In this document: positions 1-5,284 of the stretch, in pieces | How positions within the stretch are numbered: position 1 is the stretch's first letter | How the letters are laid out: each line of letters starts with the position of its first letter | Source: Bacteroidota bacterium | GTDB lineage: Bacteria; Bacteroidota; Bacteroidia; Cytophagales; Cyclobacteriaceae | DNA length: 5,284 nt | Reading direction: 5' to 3' | Assembly (NCBI GenBank): GCA_023417955.1 | Contig: JAEZDW010000132.1 | Location: 1 to 5,284 of the forward strand | Notes under the pieces: model-generated | Seen by the model: only the letters and a program-made list of their open reading frames with translations | What the model was told of the DNA's origin: nothing | Databases searched by the model: none | Position numbers and translations under genes: made by a program

Positions 1-29
1 CTTCATGGCTGCTAAAACTTAAACCTACA

Positions 30-1349
30 ATGGAAAAGACATTTAACGCGTCTCGTCTCTTTCTGGCAAGCTGTCTTGCACTGCTTGTTACGTCACTCAC
101 CTTTGCCATTCGCGCAAAGATTGAACAGGTGTTTCAAAGTGATTACGGACTAACAGGTCAGGAAGTTGGATGGGCATTCGGCCCGGCATTCTGGGGCTTT
201 ACGGTGGCCATGTATATCGGTGGTCTTATCATTGATATTGTGAAGACCAAGAACATCATCTGGCTCGCATTTATCACCCACCTGATCGGTATTATTCTTC
301 TGCTCATCGCCAAGGACAAGACGATGCTCTTCGTTTCCAATGTATTCATCGGACTTGGTAATGGTTGTGTCGAAGCTGCGTGTAACCCCTTAGTGGCATC
401 AATATATACTGAAAACAAAACCAAAATGCTTAACCGATTCCACGTGTGGTTTCCGGGCGGAATTGTTATCGGTGGAATTCTCGCATGGCTTCTGATGGAT
501 ACACTCAATCTGCCGTGGCAGCTTCTGGCAGGGCTCTTGTTCATCCCGTTGGCGATCTACGGATTCCTTTTCTTCGGCCAGACAATCCCTGAAACCGAAC
601 GTGTTAGTACAGGTGTCTCGTACAAAGACATGCTGCGTAATGTCGGAGCGCCAATTACGATCATCGTTGTTGTCAGTTTCATGATCCTTGCGGCATCACT
701 CCCGATAAATATTGATTTCACATCATCTACAACGTATATCATACTGGCCGCGATTGTCGTCGCGGTCGTGGTAGAAGGACTGATTATTAACAAGATAAGT
801 CTCCTCTTCCCCTTCATCCTCTTCTGCATGTTCCTCACGTCGTCAACCGAACTAGGTACGAACCAATGGATCAACGCCCTGCTTGAAGGCAACGGCATCA
901 ACCCGATGATCATCCTGGTTGTGGTGACGGGTATCATGGCCGTCGGCAGATATTTCGCAGGTCCGCTGATTCACAGACTCAACCCATCCGGCGTATTGCT
1001 TGGATCTGCAATACTTTCTTTTGCAGGACTTTACCTGCTGAGCATCGCAAGCGGAGCCGGATTCACCATGTTCGCAGCCATAGTCTTCGCAGTGGGCGTG
1101 TGTTACTTCTGGCCAACCATGCTTGGCTTCGTTGCAGAGTACATTCCAAAGAGTGGCGCTCTCGGGCTCTCAATCATGGGAGGTGCAGGTATGGTTGCCA
1201 CATCGATGGTGCTTCCTATCATGGGTGAATCGATTGATACTGCAGGTCCACAGGCGACACTCCAGTTTGTATCCATACTCCCCGCGATCCTCGTCGTGCT
1301 CTTTATCGCGCTGAATGTGTACATGCGCGGTAAGAAGGCATCGCATTGA
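30..1349 (+). CDS. MFS sugar permease, FHS (FucP/GlcP)-like
   Basis: Inner-membrane secondary transporter of the major facilitator superfamily, probably a proton-coupled sugar symporter. The 439 residues are mostly hydrophobic, with about 14 candidate membrane segments (near 10-27, 48-70, 76-94, 98-118, 141-158, 163-183, 207-224, 236-253, 257-275, 291-311, 320-339, 344-364, 374-397 and 411-431). The stretch at 108-122, GLGNGCVEAACNPLV, matches the G-x-G-C-x-E-x-A-x-N-P signature of the fucose/glucose/galactose:H+ symporters; E115 sits where FucP has its key membrane glutamate. A second patch, TELGTNQW (273-280), lies in the first helix of the C-terminal half. The ATG at 30 is chosen because the first helix follows directly; the frame stays open to the window's left edge and there is no clear ribosome binding site. 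The substrate cannot be read from sequence. The nearby maltose phosphorylase makes a glucose-containing sugar possible, but it is in another transcription unit. The superfamily is sure, the FHS affinity likely, the substrate unknown. Confidence 0.9.
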   Translation: MEKTFNASRLFLASCLALLVTSLTFAIRAKIEQVFQSDYGLTGQEVGWAFGPAFWGFTVAMYIGGLIIDIVKTKNIIWLAFITHLIGIILLLIAKDKTMLFVSNVFIGLGNGCVEAACNPLVASIYTENKTKMLNRFHVWFPGGIVIGGILAWLLMDTLNLPWQLLAGLLFIPLAIYGFLFFGQTIPETERVSTGVSYKDMLRNVGAPITIIVVVSFMILAASLPINIDFTSSTTYIILAAIVVAVVVEGLIINKISLLFPFILFCMFLTSSTELGTNQWINALLEGNGINPMIILVVVTGIMAVGRYFAGPLIHRLNPSGVLLGSAILSFAGLYLLSIASGAGFTMFAAIVFAVGVCYFWPTMLGFVAEYIPKSGALGLSIMGGAGMVATSMVLPIMGESIDTAGPQATLQFVSILPAILVVLFIALNVYMRGKKASH

Positions 1350-1364
1350 TTTCAAAAACACTTG

Positions 1365-1392
1365 AAAAAAACCCGGGTTACCGGGTTTTTTT
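1365..1392 (+). terminator. Rho-independent terminator after the permease
   Basis: A perfect 12-bp inverted repeat lies 15 bp after the permease stop. Seven A then CCCGG (1365-1376) pair across the four-base loop GTTA (1377-1380) with CCGGG then seven T (1381-1392). The G+C core is only five pairs, but the run of seven T gives a classical intrinsic terminator for the + strand. The A-tract on the other side means it could also stop - strand transcription. It separates the permease from the downstream hydrolase gene, which therefore probably has its own promoter in 1393-1474; I could not identify one there. Confidence 0.93.
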
Positions 1393-1474
1393 ATGCCTTA
1401 TCGGTAAAGTCGGCGGTATCATTTTCGTCGCTGCCATTTAATTCTAACTTGCAGCCACAAAAATCAACGCCTCA

Positions 1475-2083
1475 TTGAGTTTGAAGAAATTTCTAGCGCT
1501 GGGTGATTCCTATACAATCGGAGAAGGCGTTCAGCCAGCGCAAACCTGGCCTTTCCTGCTTTCGCAGCAGCTGCGCAATTCCGGTATTGAAATTGCCGAC
1601 CCGGAAATCATCGCCACAACAGGCTGGCGAACAGATGAATTGAAAAGTGCCATCACCGCAAAAAGGCTGACGTCAGAGTACGACCTTGTTTCACTACTTA
1701 TCGGAGTAAATAATCAATACCAGAGTAAACCACTCGATCATTACGCAAGCGATTTTGAAGATCTTATCGCCCTCACCATTCACGCCGGAAAAGGCAACCC
1801 TTCGTCCGTGATGGTACTTTCCATTCCTGACTACGGATACACTCCTTTCGGAGCAGAAAAGAAAGAAGAGATTACAAAAGGAATCGAGGCATTCAACCGC
1901 GTGAACATGATGATCGCAAAAGCATATGGTATCCGTTACATCGACATCACTGATATCTCGCGGAAAGCAGCATCTGAACCAGACCTGCTTGTCGCAGATA
2001 ACCTGCACCCGTCAGGAAAGATGTATCAGATGTGGGTAGACAAGATTATGGAAGACAAAACGATCCTGAACGCCTTTAGTTAG
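1475..2083 (+). CDS. SGNH/GDSL-family hydrolase, cytoplasmic, TTG start
   Basis: Serine esterase or lipase-like hydrolase of the SGNH fold, 202 residues, usual for a single-domain member. All blocks are visible: block I LALGDSYTIGEG (7-18) with nucleophile S12; the oxyanion glycine G50 in ATTGWRTDE (47-55); block III IGVNNQY (76-82) with N79, reading GVNN rather than the common GxND; and block V DNLHPSG (175-181) with D175 and H178 completing the triad. There is no signal peptide or membrane segment, so it should be cytoplasmic. No ATG is available: the frame has a stop at 1445-1447, and the first usable starts are TTG at 1475 and TTG at 1481, both just ahead of block I. Neither has a clear Shine-Dalgarno sequence. 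A terminator lies upstream, and it ends four bases from the stop of the opposing phosphorylase gene. The fold and active site are secure; the substrate (an acyl or acetyl ester, perhaps on a sugar or lipid) cannot be named. Confidence 0.9.
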   Translation: MSLKKFLALGDSYTIGEGVQPAQTWPFLLSQQLRNSGIEIADPEIIATTGWRTDELKSAITAKRLTSEYDLVSLLIGVNNQYQSKPLDHYASDFEDLIALTIHAGKGNPSSVMVLSIPDYGYTPFGAEKKEEITKGIEAFNRVNMMIAKAYGIRYIDITDISRKAASEPDLLVADNLHPSGKMYQMWVDKIMEDKTILNAFS

Positions 2084-2087
2084 CCCG

Positions 2088-4382
2088 TCAAAACACTCCT
2101 TTTAATTGTTGTAATTCTCCGTTAAGGAAAATTTCCATAGCCTCGCCGGACTCAAGAATCGTTTCAGTTCCTTCTTTGGAGACTTTCACTTTTATCACGC
2201 GTCCGCGAAATTCCAGACGGAATGAGTACGACGTCCATTGGTCCGGGATAAACGGATTGAAGTGCAACGCACCGTTCTTAACACGCATTCCCCCAAAACC
2301 TTTCACAACACTCATCCATGTACCGGCCATTGACGTGATGTGACAACCATCTTCCGTGTCGTTGTTGTAATCGTCGAGGTCAAGTCGCGCAGTGCGCAAA
2401 TACAACTCATACGCCCGCTGCTTGTAACCGAGTTTCGATGCCAGGATAACGTGAACGCAAGGCGAAAGCGACGACTCATGCACAGTCATCGGCTCGTAGA
2501 AGTCAAAATTGGTTCGTATAGTTACCGTGTCGTAGCGATCTTCAAAGAAATAAAGTCCCTGCAGTACGTCGGCTTGTTTGATGAAGCAGGAACGAAGAAT
2601 CCGATCCCATGACCACTTCTGATTAATCGGACGATCCTCTTTTCTTAGATCGTTTACAGTTAGTATTTCCTTATCGAGGAAACCATCCTGTTGCAGAAAG
2701 AGATTGCGACGTTCGTCAACCGGGTAGTACATCTTTTCGATAATCTCCCGCCATCTTGTTGTTTCTTCTTTCTCAGCAAAGCTGATCCGCAATGAAAGTC
2801 CGTCAAGTTTATCTTTCGCATTCCTGCGGACATACTCCAGCGCGTGCAGCGTATATTGCATTGTCCACGTCGCGATGGTGTTCGTATACCAGTTGTTGTT
2901 GACGTTATTTTCGTACTCATTAGGTCCCGTCACTCCAAGAAGCACATACTTGTTCTTGTCGGATGACCATGTTATGCGCTGTGACCAGAAGCGCGAGATT
3001 GCAATGAGGACCTCAAGGCCATATTCAATAAGGTAATTTTCGTCACCGGTGTAGTTTATGTAGTCATATATCGCATAGGCTATTGCTCCGTTGCGGTGAA
3101 TTTCTTCAAAAGTTATTTCCCATTCATTGTGGCACTCTTCACCGTTCATTGTAACCATAGGATACAACGCCGCGCCATTGGTGAACCCGAGCTTTTCGGC
3201 ATTCTCTATTGCCTTTTGCAAATGCTTGTACCGATAGACAAGGAGGTTCCGTGCAACATTTTGCTCGGCAGTACCCAGGTAAAACGGGAGACAGTACGCT
3301 TCCGTATCCCAATAGGTACTTCCACCGTATTTCTCACCGGTGAATCCCTTTGGCCCAATGTTCAATCGTTCATCTTCGCCGGTGTAAGTTTGAGTAAGCT
3401 GGAATATATTGAAACGTATCCCCTGCTGTGCAGCCACGTCACCCTCAATGGTGATATCACACTCTTCCCACTTATGTTTCCAGACGGCAGCGTGTTTCTC
3501 AAACAGTTTGTCGAAACCTTCCTGCACAGCGAAGTCAAGTACCTTCCTGCATTCATCGACCATCTTTTCTTTTGGATGATTTTCGGAAGAGAGAATCGCT
3601 GCGTATTTGCAGATTACAAGTTCCTTACCCTGATGACAAGACAGTTGAATGACGTTGCCGGCAAACTTTTCGCGCTGCTCCACATTGATCCGTTCTACCT
3701 GCGCTTTTGCACCACCGCTTGTCAATTCATACCGCATGCCGGTAGCCACGTGAAATAATGTCTTCTTGGTTTGTGCTGTAACAATTGCTTCGCCCTCAGA
3801 TGCGTGTCTTCCGACCTCTTCCCAGAATTTCTCATCGTAGTTGGAATCCATATTGATGACATCGGCGTCGATGTATATGGAGAGCGTGATTTTTCCCGAG
3901 AAATTCAAAGGGGTAATTGCATAACGAATAGCACCGATTTCGCCATTAGCCATCGAACAAAATCTGCGTGCGTCGACGCTAACCTGTTTCCCGTCGGGAA
4001 GTTCTGCCTGGAATGTACGTTGCAGCAAACCGGTTTTCATATCGAGAACCCGGCGAAACGCTGTTACCTTGCACTTGGCAAGATCGAGTTTTTGATTTTC
4101 GATGCCGATGTGGATACCGATCCAGTTTGGCGCATTCAGAACTTTCGCAAAGTACTCGGGGTAACCGTTCTTCCACCAGCCCACCCGTGTTTTGTCGGGA
4201 TAGTAAACACCGGCGACGTAACTTCCCCGCAGACTGTCTCCCGAGTAATCTTCCTCGAAGTTTGCACGTTGTCCCATTCGCCCGTTACCAATAGAAAAGA
4301 TACTTTCGGATATCCGGTTACAATGTGGATCAAACCCTTCTTCAATAATTTGCCATTCGTGGTGCTTAATGTAATCTTTCAT
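2088..4382 (-). CDS. Maltose phosphorylase, glycoside hydrolase family 65
   Basis: Inverting phosphorylase: maltose + phosphate gives glucose + beta-D-glucose 1-phosphate, in the cytoplasm (no signal peptide). The gene is called mapA or malP in lactobacilli. The 764-residue length is normal for the family, with an N-terminal beta-sandwich (about 10-265), a helical linker, an (alpha/alpha)6 barrel (about 315-700) and a small C-terminal beta domain (about 700-760). The catalytic acid is E489 in VTGPNEYENNVNNNW (484-498), matching E487 of the Lactobacillus brevis enzyme. Other conserved patches are STYWDTEAY (355-363), IKQADVL (601-607) and the phosphate-side EDGCHITSMAGTW (677-689) with H681. 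The specificity loop HNEWEITFE (418-426) has the nine-residue form of maltose phosphorylases (His413-Glu421 in L. acidophilus), which argues against trehalose, kojibiose or nigerose phosphorylase. The ATG at 4382 fits the conserved N-terminus; no Shine-Dalgarno sequence is seen. It lies 66 bp after pgmB, whose enzyme consumes its product. Function is likely; activity on longer maltodextrins cannot be judged. Confidence 0.95.
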   Translation of the reverse strand: MKDYIKHHEWQIIEEGFDPHCNRISESIFSIGNGRMGQRANFEEDYSGDSLRGSYVAGVYYPDKTRVGWWKNGYPEYFAKVLNAPNWIGIHIGIENQKLDLAKCKVTAFRRVLDMKTGLLQRTFQAELPDGKQVSVDARRFCSMANGEIGAIRYAITPLNFSGKITLSIYIDADVINMDSNYDEKFWEEVGRHASEGEAIVTAQTKKTLFHVATGMRYELTSGGAKAQVERINVEQREKFAGNVIQLSCHQGKELVICKYAAILSSENHPKEKMVDECRKVLDFAVQEGFDKLFEKHAAVWKHKWEECDITIEGDVAAQQGIRFNIFQLTQTYTGEDERLNIGPKGFTGEKYGGSTYWDTEAYCLPFYLGTAEQNVARNLLVYRYKHLQKAIENAEKLGFTNGAALYPMVTMNGEECHNEWEITFEEIHRNGAIAYAIYDYINYTGDENYLIEYGLEVLIAISRFWSQRITWSSDKNKYVLLGVTGPNEYENNVNNNWYTNTIATWTMQYTLHALEYVRRNAKDKLDGLSLRISFAEKEETTRWREIIEKMYYPVDERRNLFLQQDGFLDKEILTVNDLRKEDRPINQKWSWDRILRSCFIKQADVLQGLYFFEDRYDTVTIRTNFDFYEPMTVHESSLSPCVHVILASKLGYKQRAYELYLRTARLDLDDYNNDTEDGCHITSMAGTWMSVVKGFGGMRVKNGALHFNPFIPDQWTSYSFRLEFRGRVIKVKVSKEGTETILESGEAMEIFLNGELQQLKGVF

Positions 4383-4401
4383 ATTTCGTAGAAGGTTCTC
4401 G

Positions 4402-4422
4402 CGGCAATTGCCGGTCTGCAGA
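4402..4422. promoter_or_regulatory. Twin palindromes ahead of the maltose phosphorylase gene (candidate operator)
   Basis: Two perfect palindromes sit side by side in the 66-bp gap between pgmB and the phosphorylase gene: CGGCAATTGCCG (4402-4413) and TCTGCAGA (4415-4422). Their centres are 11 bp apart, about one helical turn, and the first lies 19 bp upstream of the phosphorylase ATG. The first could also fold as a weak RNA hairpin with a 4-bp stem and AATT loop. It lacks a following T-run, so it is not an intrinsic terminator. The sequence does not look like a classical LacI-family operator, which has a central CG. A regulatory or mRNA-processing role is a guess from position and symmetry alone. 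Confidence 0.25.
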
Positions 4423-4448
4423 GTCTATGTTAAGTTAATGAGTACCGT

Positions 4449-5147
4449 TCATGCCATTAATTCCGACATTCGTTCAGGAGAAAAATCCCCCGTTTTTCCA
4501 ATCACGTGGTCAGCCTTACCGAGTTGATCTGCCTTACCCACTCCAACACACTTCATACCTGCCGCCAGTGCAGCTTCAACACCTGCTTCCGCATCTTCAA
4601 ACACCAGACATTCTGATGGGTCAATCCCAAGTCGGGATGCAGCCAACAGAAATATCTCGGGATGTGGTTTCGATTGGACAATCATGGTGCCGTCGACGGT
4701 TACATCAAATAGACTTTGTATGCCGAGGATATCCAACACCATAGGAGCATTCTTACTGCTCGACGCCAGTGCAATCTTGTAGCCGTTCGCGCGTAGGTCT
4801 TCAATCAAGGCGATTACTCCGGGGAAAACCTCGTCTGGCTTCATGCCCTTGATGTACTCGATGAACCACTCATTTTTGCGGTTGGCGTGCAGGTGTTTTT
4901 CGTCGTCCGACAGCTTGACAGCACCGATCTCCATGATGATTTCCATCGAGCGGATACGGCTCACACCTTTCAGGCGTTCGTTGTCTTCGGGCGTTAAGTC
5001 AAAACCAAATTCGTCAGCGAGTTTTTTCCACGCCAGGTAATGGTAATGCGCCGTATCAACTATAACACCATCAAGATCGAATATTACTGCTTTAATCAAA
5101 TTGAAGTCGTTAATTGGATGTAGTTCGGTTTGTAGTTCGCGGTTCAT
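4449..5147 (-). CDS. pgmB: Beta-phosphoglucomutase (HAD superfamily)
   Basis: Interconverts beta-D-glucose 1-phosphate and glucose 6-phosphate through a phospho-aspartate enzyme, feeding the product of the neighbouring maltose phosphorylase into glycolysis. HAD motif I is FDLDGVIVDT (23-32), with nucleophile D24 and acid/base D26. The alpha-helical cap follows with H36 and LKGVSR (59-64, K60 and R64), which bind the sugar phosphate in the Lactococcus lactis enzyme. Motif II is ALASSSKN (126-133, S129), motif III SKPHPEIF (159-166, K160) and motif IV FEDAEAG (183-189, E184 and D185, Mg2+). These cap residues match beta-PGM rather than general phosphatases. At 232 residues it is about 15 longer than usual at the N-terminus. 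A TTG at 5097-5099 (codon 17) would give a start just two residues before the conserved KAVIFDLDG, so the true start is uncertain. It starts 15 bp after the upstream partial gene and ends 66 bp before the phosphorylase, so it is probably in one operon with both. Confidence 0.94.
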   Translation of the reverse strand: MNRELQTELHPINDFNLIKAVIFDLDGVIVDTAHYHYLAWKKLADEFGFDLTPEDNERLKGVSRIRSMEIIMEIGAVKLSDDEKHLHANRKNEWFIEYIKGMKPDEVFPGVIALIEDLRANGYKIALASSSKNAPMVLDILGIQSLFDVTVDGTMIVQSKPHPEIFLLAASRLGIDPSECLVFEDAEAGVEAALAAGMKCVGVGKADQLGKADHVIGKTGDFSPERMSELMA

Positions 5148-5162
5148 CGCCTGAATAAACGG

Positions 5163-5284
5163 CTAAAAATACGTGGCCTGAATGACTTTATCCGTTTCGT
5201 CCAGAGACTTAAATACTGCAAACGTTTTTCCCTGCGTTCGCAGTGCACCAAATGTGTTGCCATATCGTGCTGCCTCGATATACC
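5163..5284 (-). CDS. C-terminal end of an unidentified protein (partial)
   Basis: An open frame enters from the right edge and ends at TAG (5163-5165), giving 39 residues that begin YIEAARYGNTFGALRTQG and end VIQATYF. The other two - strand frames fit less well: one stops early at 5210-5212 and the other gives an Arg/His-rich, unlikely peptide. The mix of residues and the tight 15-bp spacing to pgmB support a real gene in the same operon. The tail is soluble in character, so it is not the last helix of a permease. The A-x-Y-x-N-x-x-G-A-L pattern faintly recalls the last helix of PfkB-type sugar kinases, but that is too short to rely on. In related maltose clusters this slot may hold a transporter, amylase, kinase or regulator; I cannot identify which. 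Confidence 0.6.
   Translation of the reverse strand, partial: YIEAARYGNTFGALRTQGKTFAVFKSLDETDKVIQATYF

Noticed and set aside
2..22. Possible end of a preceding + strand gene (FMAAKT then TAA at 20-22), 7 bp before the permease ATG
   Set aside because: Plausible as the tail of an upstream operon member, but six codons cannot be told from chance.
158..937. Open frames of about 126-128 codons on the - strand inside the permease gene
   Set aside because: Low-complexity translations rich in Ile, Met, Pro and Thr, as expected from the complement of a membrane-protein gene; no motif and no separate regulatory context.
1393..1474. Search for a promoter ahead of the hydrolase, including TAACTTGC near 1445 as a Bacteroidota TAnnTTTG -7 element
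   Set aside because: Two mismatches in the fixed bases and no convincing -33 TTG partner; not enough to call.
3044..3342. Repeated CACCGGTG palindrome at 3044-3051 and 3335-3342
   Set aside because: Both lie inside the phosphorylase gene and encode Thr-Gly followed by Asp or Glu (YTGDE, FTGEK); explained by codon choice for a recurring tripeptide.
3096..4391. Two long + strand frames (220 and 206 codons) in the same register, separated by one TAA at 3756-3758, opposite the phosphorylase gene
   Set aside because: They are in exact codon register with the sense gene, where antisense stops arise only from sense TTA, CTA or TCA codons; the dividing TAA is simply the TTA codon for Leu209. The translations have no recognisable domain, while the sense protein is a clear GH65 enzyme.
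4402..4413. Palindrome CGGCAATTGCCG as a transcription terminator after pgmB
   Set aside because: Only a 4-bp stem when folded as RNA and no T-run on either side.

Overview
The window holds an ordinary carbohydrate-metabolism region. The best reading is a member of the Bacteroidota or a relative in the wider FCB group. This rests on three things: none of the four complete genes has a recognisable Shine-Dalgarno sequence, a cytosolic GH65 phosphorylase is paired with a beta-phosphoglucomutase (an arrangement familiar from that group), and the SGNH hydrolase is of a type common there. Base composition is moderate. Lineage is an inference; nothing here fixes a genus.

Left part (30-2083, + strand). 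A 439-residue major facilitator superfamily permease, with features of the fucose/glucose:H+ symporter group, ends in a strong Rho-independent terminator (1365-1392). After a short gap comes a 202-residue cytoplasmic SGNH/GDSL hydrolase that must start at a non-ATG codon, probably TTG.

Right part (2088-5284, - strand). Read right to left there are three genes: the C-terminal 39 codons of an unidentified gene cut by the window edge, a beta-phosphoglucomutase (pgmB) starting 15 bp after it, and a full-length GH65 maltose phosphorylase 66 bp further on. The last two form a complete route. Maltose plus phosphate gives glucose plus beta-glucose 1-phosphate, and the mutase turns the latter into glucose 6-phosphate, saving one ATP per maltose compared with hydrolysis and kinase steps. 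The 66-bp gap before the phosphorylase carries two adjacent perfect palindromes.

The two halves meet tail to tail: the stop codons of the hydrolase and the phosphorylase are four bases apart, with no terminator visible between them. The permease could supply sugar to this pathway, but it lies in a separate transcription unit on the other strand, so the link is only by proximity. No RNA genes, mobile elements, CRISPR arrays or long repeats were seen, and no gene-free stretch exceeds 300 bp (the longest is 1350-1474). I found no sign of an undescribed system.
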